A DNA stretch of 60,167 bases from Patescibacteria group bacterium. GTDB taxonomy: Bacteria; Patescibacteriota; Patescibacteriia; Patescibacteriales; GWC2-42-12. The notes under the pieces are model-generated. The model searched no databases. It was not told the DNA's origin and saw only the letters and a list, made by a program, of their open reading frames with translations. The stretch spans positions 1 through 60,167 of the forward strand of contig JAQTVB010000004.1 of NCBI GenBank assembly GCA_028707005.1, read 5' to 3'. The position numbers were made by a program, and so were the translations under genes. Of this stretch, positions 25,107 through 32,331 are shown piece by piece (within the stretch, counting starts at the first letter, position 1; each line of letters starts with the position of its first letter).

Positions 25107-25146
25107 AAAAAAGAAGGCGAGGAAACGTTTCCTCGCCTTCTTTTTT
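25107..25146. terminator. Palindromic terminator between transposase and rpmA
   Basis: GAAGGCGAGGA and TCCTCGCCTTC pair around AACGTT (25113-25140), flanked by an A-run and a T-run, so it works in both directions. The arms equal those of the palindromes inside the transposase gene. Confidence 0.88.
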
Positions 25147-25426
25147 ATTTTTGCGCTATCACGCTTACGAATTTCGCCGCTACCAGCCGGTTATCGTATT
25201 TTCTGATCTTTTTGGTGGAGAACTTAACCATACCGGCCGTCATGGCGAATAAAGTATCGTCTTTGCCTTGCTTGACGTTTTTTCCCGGCCGGTATTTATT
25301 GCCGCGCTGGCGGATAATAATAGAACCAACCTTGGCGTAGTCGCCGTCCTGTATCTTCACACCTAATCTTTTGCTTTGCGAATCGCGGCCGTAGACTGTT
25401 GAGCCGCCAGCTTTTTTATGAGCCAT
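25145..25426 (-). CDS. rpmA: 50S ribosomal protein L27
   Basis: 93 residues beginning [20 protein letters not shown], the standard L27 N-terminus that reaches toward the peptidyl transferase centre, with [23 protein letters not shown] in the middle. There is no cleavable N-terminal extension of the Firmicutes type. It stands alone here: the usual partner rplU (L21) is not next to it. Its stop codon overlaps the T-run of the shared terminator. The upstream gap is AT-rich with AATTACGAATT repeat fragments, and I could not pick a clear promoter. Confidence 0.97.
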   Translation of the reverse strand: MAHKKAGGSTVYGRDSQSKRLGVKIQDGDYAKVGSIIIRQRGNKYRPGKNVKQGKDDTLFAMTAGMVKFSTKKIRKYDNRLVAAKFVSVIAQK

Positions 25427-25541
25427 ATAGAATCAATTAAAAATTAAAAATTACGAATTACAGATTTAAAAAAATATAAAAAATAAAAGTCAAAAATTTG
25501 ACTGATATAAATATAGCAAAAAATTATTATAATAGCAAGTC

Positions 25542-25570
25542 TTGACAAAAATGTAAAAATGTGCTAGGGT
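25542..25570 (+). promoter_or_regulatory. Promoter of the orphan two-gene cassette
   Basis: TTGACA at 25542-25547, a 17-base spacer, and TAGGGT at 25565-25570. The -35 is perfect. Four other small orphan genes in the window have the same type of promoter. Confidence 0.6.
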
Positions 25571-25719
25571 TAATTTTAGTTCTTTACCAATATTAGTTTT
25601 TAGCTTTCTTCGTGCATATTTCAAAGTGGAAGTATTTATAAAGAAAGCTAAAACCAAATCAGGCTTTCCTCTTTGCCGACGATGGTAAGGAGTGAGCTCT
25701 TTATAAAAAAGAGCAGAAA
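25571..25719 (+). promoter_or_regulatory. Long structured leader of the orphan cassette
   Basis: About 150 untranslated bases contain AGCTTTCTT pairing with AAGAAAGCT, then GCTCTTT pairing with AAAGAGC just before the start region. No known riboswitch pattern is recognised. The second hairpin could hide the ribosome binding site. Confidence 0.4.
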
Positions 25720-25728
25720 GTGAGACAA

Positions 25729-26223
25729 ATGGACTTATGGAACCCGTGGAGGAGTGTGGCGCACTTACAAGAACAACTTGGTCAAGAGCGATTTTTAGCT
25801 CTGATTGACCCGGTTAATACTGGGAAAGTCAGGGAGTTCTGTGACGAGTTGATAAGAACCACCTTACCCACTGAAATGACGGTGGGTGACCGCACCTACG
25901 AAATTATCAACTTTACCAAGGAGGAACCGTCAATGTTCGGCGCTGTCCTAATCAATCAAGAGAGCCAACGGTCCGGCCGACTTCAAGGGGAGGATATGGA
26001 GCACATCCTAAAACGTCAACAGGACATCCCCGCTAGTCTACGGTGCGTAATATTAATCTTTCCCATTTCCAATGGATATGGGCTTGAAATGCGCGGCCTT
26101 TATTGGTCGAAAAGCGGAACAAAATGGTTTCAGGTGTCATTCAATGCCCTTGGTGAGTTTGACGGTCGTTACCGCCTGCTGCGCCGCAAGGAAATTCAAC
26201 GGCAAGGAGCACAAGGAGCATAA
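25729..26223 (+). CDS. Orphan protein, unknown (164 residues)
   Basis: I do not recognise this protein. The ATG at 25729 (MDLWNPWRSVAHLQEQLG) is preferred over an in-frame GTG at 25720. It is soluble, without membrane helices or signal peptide, and mixes helical (AHLQEQLGQERFLAL) and strand-rich parts (RCVILIFPISNGYGLEMRGLYWS). Its codon use and leader differ from the housekeeping genes around it. It forms a two-gene unit with the small membrane protein immediately downstream, with its own promoter and terminator. Confidence 0.65.
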   Translation: MDLWNPWRSVAHLQEQLGQERFLALIDPVNTGKVREFCDELIRTTLPTEMTVGDRTYEIINFTKEEPSMFGAVLINQESQRSGRLQGEDMEHILKRQQDIPASLRCVILIFPISNGYGLEMRGLYWSKSGTKWFQVSFNALGEFDGRYRLLRRKEIQRQGAQGA

Positions 26224-26224
26224 C

Positions 26225-26362
26225 ATGAAAAACTTCCAAAGCTTCTGCTTTTATGTTTCCGGCGCGCTGTACCTGGTGGGCTACATTCTTTACATCAAGT
26301 ACATTAAGAAAGACAGGTGGGCTAAGCCGCTTTGGTCGCCCTGGCTAACCGCGAAAAGTTAG
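26225..26362 (+). CDS. Small membrane protein of the orphan cassette (45 residues)
   Basis: It starts one base after the previous stop, with AAGGAG 6 bases before the ATG. One transmembrane helix is predicted (FCFYVSGALYLVGYILYIKYI), followed by a short basic tail. The tight spacing and good ribosome binding site argue that it is translated with the 164-residue protein. No family recognised. Confidence 0.6.
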   Translation: MKNFQSFCFYVSGALYLVGYILYIKYIKKDRWAKPLWSPWLTAKS

Positions 26363-26407
26363 CTCCAAGCCGTCGGCTCCTCGCTTACGACTTATTTTTC
26401 TCCTCAC

Positions 26408-26442
26408 GACCCAGCAAGCAATTTGCCTGCCGGGTCCTTTTT
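26408..26442 (+). terminator. Intrinsic terminator of the orphan cassette
   Basis: GACCC and GGGTC close a stem that continues with GCA/TGC pairs, followed by seven Ts. Confidence 0.75.
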
Positions 26443-26448
26443 TTATGC

Positions 26449-26476
26449 TTGACAGCAATTTTTAACATGCTATTAT
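26449..26476 (+). promoter_or_regulatory. Promoter of the Fe-S operon
   Basis: TTGACA at 26449-26454 and TATTAT at 26471-26476, spacer 16. It directly precedes the probable Rrf2 operator. Confidence 0.65.
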
Positions 26477-26480
26477 GGTA

Positions 26481-26504
26481 ATACCAACCAATTTAGTAGG
26501 AAAT
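26481..26504 (+). promoter_or_regulatory. Probable IscR/Rrf2-type operator
   Basis: ATACCAACCAATTTAGTAGG (and AAAT after it) has the spacing and many bases of the IscR type 1 box: ATA-C at the left, an AT-rich middle, TAGT-GG at the right. It overlaps the expected transcription start and lies 50 bases before the Rrf2 gene, so autoregulation is likely. Confidence 0.5.
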
Positions 26505-26553
26505 CTAGTATTTATTATTCGTAAATTAGTAATTGATTCGTAATTCGTATTTT

Positions 26554-26955
26554 ATGATTTTTTCCACTCGTTCAACTTATGGTTTAAGGGCCATGATCAA
26601 TCTGGCTAAACAGCAAAAGTCAGGCAGTGTTTCCTTGGCCATGATTGCTAGGCAAGAGCAGATGTCTTTAAAATACCTGGAAAGGCTGTTTTCCGGCCTG
26701 AAAAAGGCCGGGTTGGTTAAAGCGGCTAAAGGTGCGAGCGGCGGCTACAGCTTGGCGCGGAGCGCGCGGCAAATCAATGTGCATGATATAGTGAAGGCGC
26801 TGGAAGGCGAATTAAATGTTTTTCATTGCACCGGCGAAAAGGAAAAGATTTATTGCAGCCAGCAATGCCGGTGCGAAGTAAACCATGTGTTATTTCGCGT
26901 AGAGCAGGCTATCACCAAGACTTTAAAAGGCATTAGGCTAAGTCAATTAGTGTAG
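26554..26955 (+). CDS. Rrf2 family transcription regulator (IscR-like)
   Basis: 133 residues from the ATG at 26554 (MIFSTRSTYGLRAMINLAK), the normal Rrf2 start. It has a winged helix-turn-helix (SLAMIARQEQMSLKYLERLFSGLKKAGLV) and the GGYSLAR wing. Three cysteines follow in FHCTGEKEKIYCSQQCRCE, in the place where IscR binds its Fe-S cluster, plus a fourth. Downstream are the genes for cysteine desulfurase, scaffold and Nfu, so it probably senses Fe-S status and controls this operon through the operator before its own gene. Confidence 0.9.
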   Translation: MIFSTRSTYGLRAMINLAKQQKSGSVSLAMIARQEQMSLKYLERLFSGLKKAGLVKAAKGASGGYSLARSARQINVHDIVKALEGELNVFHCTGEKEKIYCSQQCRCEVNHVLFRVEQAITKTLKGIRLSQLV

Positions 26956-26975
26956 AATATTAAGTTCAAAGTTAA

Positions 26976-27175
26976 ATTTCTAATTTCTAATTTCTAATTG
27001 ACCTAATTATTAAATCAAATTTCAAACCACAATTCTCAATGACCAAATAAATCATAAATCTCAATTACCAAGAATAATTTAGGGTTTGGTGCTTAATTGG
27101 TTATTGGTCATTGGGATTTGGAATTTTTATTAGAAATTAGAAATTAGGAATTAGTAATTAGTAATTAGAAATTTA
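26976..27175. repeat. Long imperfect palindrome, family A
   Basis: Left arm TAATTTCTAATTGACCTAAT and CAATGACCAAATAAATC; right arm TTGGTTATTGGTCATTGGG and a run of TTAGAAATTAG words. It lies between the Rrf2 gene and the desulfurase gene, so it would be transcribed inside the operon. Confidence 0.75.
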
Positions 27176-27185
27176 TCATACTATT

Positions 27186-28409
27186 ATGTCGCATAAAAAA
27201 AATAAAATAATTAAGCGCATCTACCTTGACCACGCCGCTACCACGGCGGTTAGGCCGGAAGTTCTTAAGGCGATGTTGCCTTATTTTTCCCGCATCAGCG
27301 GCAATCCTTCGGCGTTGCATACTGACGGTCGTGGCGCTAAAGCCGCGCTTGATGCCGCTCGCCAGACAGTGGGGAAAATAATCAACGCCGATCCGGAGGA
27401 AATTATTTTTACCGGTAGCGGCACGGAATCGGACAATCTGGCAATTCTGGGCGTGGCCGGATTTTATAAAGCCACAGGGCGTCATCTGATCACGAGCAAT
27501 ATTGAACACCACGCCGTGCTTTATCCCATGGAACATCTGGCTAAGCGGTCGGGTTTTAAAATTACGACCGTGGCGGTGGAAAAAAACGGCCTGGTTGATG
27601 CGAAAAAGATTTTAGCCGGTATGACGCCGGAAACCATTTTAATCTCCGTAATGTATGCCAATAACGAAATCGGCACGATTCAGCCGATCAAACAGATTGT
27701 CCGATTAATTAAGCAGTGGAAAGTTGAGCATGGCCGCGGACCGGCCGAACCGCCGTTTTTTCATACTGACGCCTGCCAGGCCGCCGGCTATCTTGATTTG
27801 GATGTAAAGCGGTTGGGCGTTGATTTAATGACTTTAAATGGCGGAAAAATTTATGGTCCCAAAGGCGTGGGCGCGCTGTTCGTGCGGCGCGGCATTGGCC
27901 TGGAGCCGCTTGTTTTCGGCGGCGGCCAGGAGAACGGCCTTAGGTCGGGCACGGAAAATTTAGCCGGCATCGTTGGTTTTGCCAAAGCGCTGGAGTTGGC
28001 GCAACAGGCAAGACAAAAAGAAAGCGCCAGGCTCTCTTCTTTGAGGGACTATTTCTTCAGCCAAATTTTAGAAAAGATCACCAAAGTTTTTATTAACGGT
28101 GATCCGCAGGGCAGGCTGCCTAATAATGTTAATGTATCAATTTTAGATATTGAAGGCGAAGCCGCGTTGTTATATCTGGACGAGATGGGCGTAAGCGCTT
28201 CCACCGGCTCGGCTTGCGATTCATCGCGCCTGGAGCCGTCGCACGTTATTTTGGCTTTAGGCCGGCCATATGAATATGCTCATGGCAGCCTGCGCTTTAC
28301 TTTAGGTAAAGACACCACAAAACGGCAGATTGATTATGCCGTTAAGGCGCTGCAAAAAACAGTGGAAAAGTTAAGGAAGATTTCACCGCTTAACATAAAA
28401 ATTAAATAA
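27186..28409 (+). CDS. Cysteine desulfurase (IscS/NifS family)
   Basis: 407 residues. This PLP enzyme takes sulfur from cysteine and passes it as a persulfide to the scaffold. Visible: IYLDHAATTAVRPEVLKAMLPYF at the start, GSGTESDNLAILG, the NIEHHAVLYP block, and the active-site Cys in ASTGSACDSSRLEPSHV. The PLP lysine is in TLNGGKIYGPKGVGALFVR. The usual SxHK context before that Lys is changed to NGGK, which is unusual. Downstream the scaffold gene follows after a 163-base repeat-rich gap. Assignment is to the NifS/IscS group by context. Confidence 0.93.
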   Translation: MSHKKNKIIKRIYLDHAATTAVRPEVLKAMLPYFSRISGNPSALHTDGRGAKAALDAARQTVGKIINADPEEIIFTGSGTESDNLAILGVAGFYKATGRHLITSNIEHHAVLYPMEHLAKRSGFKITTVAVEKNGLVDAKKILAGMTPETILISVMYANNEIGTIQPIKQIVRLIKQWKVEHGRGPAEPPFFHTDACQAAGYLDLDVKRLGVDLMTLNGGKIYGPKGVGALFVRRGIGLEPLVFGGGQENGLRSGTENLAGIVGFAKALELAQQARQKESARLSSLRDYFFSQILEKITKVFINGDPQGRLPNNVNVSILDIEGEAALLYLDEMGVSASTGSACDSSRLEPSHVILALGRPYEYAHGSLRFTLGKDTTKRQIDYAVKALQKTVEKLRKISPLNIKIK

Positions 28410-28417
28410 GACGCATT

Positions 28418-28566
28418 ACGAATATAATACGAATTACGAATTTTGTACCTGCCTACCGGCAGGCAGGCGAATTTACGAATACTGATATTCACGCCATTCG
28501 CCTTAATTATATTTTGCATTGCATTTATTCGTATATTTGTATAAAATTCGTAATTCGTATTATTAT
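28418..28566. repeat. AATACGAATTACGAATT hairpin with nested GC palindrome
   Basis: TAATACGAATTACGAATTTT near 28430 pairs with AAAATTCGTAATTCGTATTA near 28545. Between the arms lies ACCTGCCTACCGGCAGGCAG, a separate palindrome also seen inside miaB and murG. It separates the desulfurase and scaffold genes. Confidence 0.7.
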
Positions 28567-28572
28567 AAATAT

Positions 28573-29253
28573 ATGAGCAAACCTCAAAGCAGAAAGAAAA
28601 TTAATTCACAGAGCGATGTGACCAATCAGGCCACCGGCCAATCCTGGGTTTATTCAGATATAGTCAAAGATCATTTTTTTCATCCGCGCAATTTGCTGCT
28701 AGGTGACCCGCGGCCCGGTGATTATGACGCCGTGGGCGAAGTGGGCAGTCCGGCTTGCGGCGACGTGATGAAAATGTGGGTCAAAGTTGATAAAAAAACC
28801 GATCGCATCAAAGATCTGAAGTGGCGGACCTTTGGCTGCGGTTCGGCCATTGCCGCGACTTCCATGTTTTCCTTAATGGTAACGGAAAATGGCGGCCTGA
28901 ACATCGACCAGGCCTTGAAGATTAAGCCGCAGCAGATTATGGCCAGGCTGGGCGGCCTGCCGGCCAGAAAGATTCATTGTTCAGTTTTGGCCGATAAAGC
29001 TTTCAGGCAGGCGATCAATAATTATTTTCGTTTAAGCGGCCAGCCGCAAAGAATCATGCCGGACGGGGGTAAAATTATTGACCGGCGGCTGAATATCACC
29101 GACCATGACATTGAAGAAGCGGTGCTGGAGGGAGCGAGAAATCTGGCGGATGTGCAGAAAAAATTGAAAGTCGGCGTGGGCGACCAAGAAGCTTTGCCAG
29201 AGATTGAGCAGCTGGTCAGATTTTATGTGGAAAAATATTATGGCGAAAAATAA
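28573..29253 (+). CDS. IscU/NifU-N-like Fe-S scaffold with degenerate C-terminal BFD-like domain
   Basis: 226 residues from the ATG at 28573; earlier in-frame codons are repeat sequence. The scaffold part (residues about 25-140) begins YSDIVKDHFFHPRNL and keeps the three cluster-binding cysteines: GSPACGDVM, TFGCGSAIA and KIHCSVLA. The tail (ITDHDIEEAVLEGARNLADV...) has the helix pattern of a BFD-like [2Fe-2S] domain, but the four cysteines of that domain are absent. So it is probably a scaffold with a dead, perhaps structural, extra domain. It receives sulfur from the upstream desulfurase. Confidence 0.88.
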   Translation: MSKPQSRKKINSQSDVTNQATGQSWVYSDIVKDHFFHPRNLLLGDPRPGDYDAVGEVGSPACGDVMKMWVKVDKKTDRIKDLKWRTFGCGSAIAATSMFSLMVTENGGLNIDQALKIKPQQIMARLGGLPARKIHCSVLADKAFRQAINNYFRLSGQPQRIMPDGGKIIDRRLNITDHDIEEAVLEGARNLADVQKKLKVGVGDQEALPEIEQLVRFYVEKYYGEK

Positions 29254-29273
29254 GTAAGTTCGCCGATTAATTT

Positions 29274-29564
29274 ATGAACTTAAAAAATATGTCTAAAGCA
29301 AAAAATATAAAAAAAGCTGATTCTCAAGAATCAACCTTGGAAAAAATCAAGAGTCTTCTTGAGCAAATCCGCCCTGCTTTGCAAATGGACGGCGGCGATG
29401 TTCGGTTTGTGGATTTTGACGCCTCGGCCGGTTTATTGAAAGTTGAACTGCTAGGGCATTGCGCTCACTGCCCGATGTCTGCTATGACGCTTAAGCAGGG
29501 GATTGAAACCGAAATTAAGCAAGCAGTCAAAGAAGTTAAAGAAGTCAAGGCGATAGAAATGTAA
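29274..29564 (+). CDS. Nfu-type Fe-S carrier (NifU C-terminal domain)
   Basis: 96 residues from 29274; an ATG at 29289 (MSKAKN) is an alternative start. The core LEKIKSLLEQIRPALQMDGGDVRFVDFD and the CxxC motif HCAHCPMSAMTLKQGIE are diagnostic. It carries a [4Fe-4S] cluster from the scaffold to target proteins such as the MiaB encoded near the window end. It is the last gene of the operon, 20 bases after the scaffold gene and just before a strong terminator. Confidence 0.95.
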   Translation: MNLKNMSKAKNIKKADSQESTLEKIKSLLEQIRPALQMDGGDVRFVDFDASAGLLKVELLGHCAHCPMSAMTLKQGIETEIKQAVKEVKEVKAIEM

Positions 29565-29573
29565 TCTAAAAAT

Positions 29574-29611
29574 AAAAAACCCGCGGGAACGCGCGTTCCC
29601 GCGGGTTTTTT
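29574..29611. terminator. Strong bidirectional terminator, Fe-S operon / pilus operon
   Basis: AAAAAACCCGCGGGAACGCG and its reverse complement form a near-perfect stem with A- and T-runs. It separates two convergent operons. Confidence 0.9.
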
Positions 29612-29621
29612 GCGCGCGTTT

Positions 29622-29897
29622 TTAAAAGGGATTATAAATATTACTCAATTCCTTAGAAATTATTTTTTTCTTCAACTTATTGATTATCACGTTGAATTTT
29701 TCCATATCGATCGTGCTAAGAGCGACTTTTTCCCTTAAGACCAGCACTTCTTTGGATTGAGTTATGGTTTGGTAGAAGTTATTATACAAGAAGCTCGACA
29801 CGGATATTAAAATTATCACCGACAAGGCGATGGTTGCCATGGTTAACCAGCGAGAAATTTTTTTCGGGGTTATTTTTATTTGTTTTCCTATCACCAT
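29622..29897 (-). CDS. Small membrane protein at the end of the pilus operon
   Basis: 91 residues from the ATG at 29897; an in-frame TTG at 29927 overlaps the end of the PilO-like gene and may be the real, coupled start. It has one membrane helix (WLTMATIALSVIILISVSSFLY) and then a coiled-coil-like stretch (SKEVLVLREKVALSTIDMEK). The topology equals that of PilN and PilO, so it may be a further alignment-complex partner. The PilP lipoprotein of diderms is not recognisable here. Function is inferred from position only. Confidence 0.6.
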   Translation of the reverse strand: MVIGKQIKITPKKISRWLTMATIALSVIILISVSSFLYNNFYQTITQSKEVLVLREKVALSTIDMEKFNVIINKLKKKIISKELSNIYNPF

Positions 29898-29911
29898 ATA
29901 ATTGGATTTGA

Positions 29912-30520
29912 TTATTCTTTTTTCCAATAAGCGTCGGCGTCAATGAACATATTGATGCTGCCGGCTTGATTGCCCGGCGCCGTTAATTCCTGGCTGTATG
30001 ATCCTGCCGCTCCCGGGCTATCGGCGGGCGTAAGTTCCAATGATTTTATATTGACGTAATAGCTTAAGGATTCCAAATTCAATAAATATTTTAATTGCTG
30101 GTTGAACAATCCTTTAGTGTATAGTTGCAAATCGCTTTTTAGAAATTCCTGATTTTCCATAGCTTGCGGCGGGTTTAAATTTACCTTTTGGCTTACCAGG
30201 GCCTGGTTGGCTTCATTTTCCAGTGTGGTTATGAATTCCAGCTCGCGATTTTTATTTATAAAAATTTGGTCAAGCAAATTTAATTGGGGCTGGATAACTT
30301 TTAAATTGTCCGACAGCTGTTTAAGGCTTTGGCCTTTAATATATTTTATTTCCAGGTCAACTCTTTGTTCCTCTATCGCTTGCCCCATGGTTTTTATATC
30401 AACTATTGTCGGTATGATTATAAAGTAAATCAAGCAAAATAATGCGATCAAAAAGCCGGCCAAGCTAATGATTATTTTATTTTTCAGGTCAAGATTTTTT
30501 ATGCTGCTAAGAGTCATCAT
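29912..30520 (-). CDS. pilO: PilO-like type IV pilus alignment protein
   Basis: 202 residues with one N-terminal helix (IIISLAGFLIALFCLIYFIII), a coiled coil (MGQAIEEQRVDLEIKYIKGQ), and a C-terminal domain with a ferredoxin-like pattern ending in SINMFIDADAYW. PilO joins PilN and PilM in the inner-membrane frame that links the motor to the pilus. It lies 19 bases after the PilN-like gene, in the normal M-N-O order. The sequence is divergent, so the call rests on topology plus order. Confidence 0.8.
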   Translation of the reverse strand: MMTLSSIKNLDLKNKIIISLAGFLIALFCLIYFIIIPTIVDIKTMGQAIEEQRVDLEIKYIKGQSLKQLSDNLKVIQPQLNLLDQIFINKNRELEFITTLENEANQALVSQKVNLNPPQAMENQEFLKSDLQLYTKGLFNQQLKYLLNLESLSYYVNIKSLELTPADSPGAAGSYSQELTAPGNQAGSINMFIDADAYWKKE

Positions 30521-30539
30521 AATTTTTTTTCGGGAATTT

Positions 30540-31073
30540 TTATCGTTTGGGCAAATTTAACTGGGCGCTGATTTCAAAATCAACATTTTCTTTCTCTAAG
30601 ATATTTTTAATCGGGAATTCTATATTTTTAAAGTAGGGCGCCGCTTCCATTTTATCTTTAAAGCTTAAAAGGCCGCTCCTCAAGCCGGCCCTGCCTTTTA
30701 TTTTTACGGTTTGATCCTGGGAATTCATTTTGACATAATAGAATTTTACATCCCCGGGGACTGTTTCGGTTAGGTTTTTTAACAGATCGGACCAGGCTAT
30801 AAAATCATTTTGGATTTTTTCAACAAAATTAAGCTGGCTATTTATTTCCCTTACTTTATTATTATAGCCTTGGTTGGTTTTTGTGACTAAGGTGGTTTGT
30901 TCTACTACATCGTTAAATTTTGCTTGCAGAACTATCTTGGCCGCCAGCAGGATGACGGCGGCAACGATTACCATGATCATTAAAGTAAGGTTGGCCGTTT
31001 TGATAAGGCCGTAGATATGCCGAAGCTTGGTTTCCTTTTTTTGTTCAGTTGAAACTAGATTTAATGTAAGCAT
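30540..31073 (-). CDS. pilN: PilN-like type IV pilus assembly protein
   Basis: 177 residues. The cytoplasmic N-terminus MLTLNLVSTEQKKETKLR corresponds to the PilN region that binds PilM (family INLLP motif). One helix follows (LTLMIMVIVAAVILLAAKIVL), then a coiled coil and a C-terminal domain with VKFYYVKMNSQDQTVKIKGRA, the PilN fold. It starts 8 bases after pilM. Confidence 0.87.
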   Translation of the reverse strand: MLTLNLVSTEQKKETKLRHIYGLIKTANLTLMIMVIVAAVILLAAKIVLQAKFNDVVEQTTLVTKTNQGYNNKVREINSQLNFVEKIQNDFIAWSDLLKNLTETVPGDVKFYYVKMNSQDQTVKIKGRAGLRSGLLSFKDKMEAAPYFKNIEFPIKNILEKENVDFEISAQLNLPKR

Positions 31074-31081
31074 AATGAAAT

Positions 31082-32260
31082 TTATATTTCATCAATAAAG
31101 ATTCCCCTTAAAGCTAGTCCGATGGCGGTAGCGTAGTTTGAGCTGGAATTTTGTTCGATTGTTAGTTTTTTTCCTTTGCTTTCCGAGTTGAATTTGGCCG
31201 TATCAAGGTCAAGGTTGTGCCGCTCCATGAAAAATTCTTCAAATTTTTCTTTTTTTTCGTTGAGATTAATCAAGGCGTTTGATATTTTGATTTCTATCGC
31301 CAGCTCGGCGTTTAATATCTCCGCCAGATTGATAATATTCGCGCCGCCGCCGCTAAGCAAAATTCGATTTAACGGACCAAGTTGGCCGAAATAATTTTCA
31401 TAATATTGGACGGACTCTTTGATTTTCGCCGTCAAATTTTTTATAGTTTCGGCTAGAATTTCCTTGATTACCCCATCAGCCATGGTTTCATCCATACCGC
31501 AGATAATTTTAGCTTTTTCCGCTTGCTCTTGAGTGATACTTAAGGCTTTGGCAATTTTTGAGGTAATCTCTTCGCCGGAGATCGGCATGCTTACGGTAAA
31601 AAGAATGGTGTTGCCCGAATAGAATATCATGCAGGTATGGTTGGCGCCGATGTCTATGAGGCCGTAATTCAAGCTTGGTTCCGGCGAGTTTTTTTTGCCG
31701 AACTTTATTTTTGAGCCCGGAGCTTCTTCTTTCAAAAGGCAGCGGGCGATAGCCACCGGCTCAACCTCTAAAGCGGCCATGGACAATCTGGCATGATCAA
31801 GCACGTTAGAGTAGGCTTTAACGATTTCTTTGGGCGCGGCGCCGATGAGAACAAAATATTTATCATTCAGCTCGGTAATGGTTTGCCAGTCATAATAAAT
31901 ATCAGCGATGGCCAACGGCACATGTTTTTCTATTTCACTGCCGATCACATCTTGCAAAGCGTTGGGTGATTTCTGGACCTCGATTAATTTAACAAAGGTT
32001 TTTGATTCCGGCAGGCAGGCGACCACTTCCTCGGAGCTTACTTTGCCGTAAAGCGGATTAGCCACAATTTTTCTGATCGCCTTAATGAGCTCCGGCTCAT
32101 TTTTAATGATGCCATTAACAATTATGCCCGGGGGCAGGCTTAATTTATTTAAGGCTTGGATGGTGATTTTATCTCTGGTTTTATTCAGTTGTATCAGCTT
32201 GAGCGATAAATCAGAGATGTCTAAGCCGATTGGATAAGTGGAACTATGTATGGAAAACAT
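31082..32260 (-). CDS. pilM: PilM-like actin-fold pilus assembly ATPase
   Basis: 392 residues from the ATG at 32260 (MFSIHSSTYPIGLDISDLSL). The actin-like fold is marked by GLDISDLSLKLIQL, the phosphate loop YGLIDIGANHTCMIFYSGN, and the late RILLSGGGANIINLAEIL. PilM forms a cytoplasmic ring that docks to PilN. Upstream, the 15-base word ATAAAATGGCAAATT occurs twice (32261-32275 and 32319-32333), and TATAAT sits between the two on the minus strand, so pilM may have its own promoter. Confidence 0.9.
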   Translation of the reverse strand: MFSIHSSTYPIGLDISDLSLKLIQLNKTRDKITIQALNKLSLPPGIIVNGIIKNEPELIKAIRKIVANPLYGKVSSEEVVACLPESKTFVKLIEVQKSPNALQDVIGSEIEKHVPLAIADIYYDWQTITELNDKYFVLIGAAPKEIVKAYSNVLDHARLSMAALEVEPVAIARCLLKEEAPGSKIKFGKKNSPEPSLNYGLIDIGANHTCMIFYSGNTILFTVSMPISGEEITSKIAKALSITQEQAEKAKIICGMDETMADGVIKEILAETIKNLTAKIKESVQYYENYFGQLGPLNRILLSGGGANIINLAEILNAELAIEIKISNALINLNEKKEKFEEFFMERHNLDLDTAKFNSESKGKKLTIEQNSSSNYATAIGLALRGIFIDEI

Positions 32261-32331
32261 ATAAAATGGCAAATTGCCAAAGAGTAAATCTAGATGATTT
32301 AGCTTTTATAATTATACCATAAAATGGCAAA

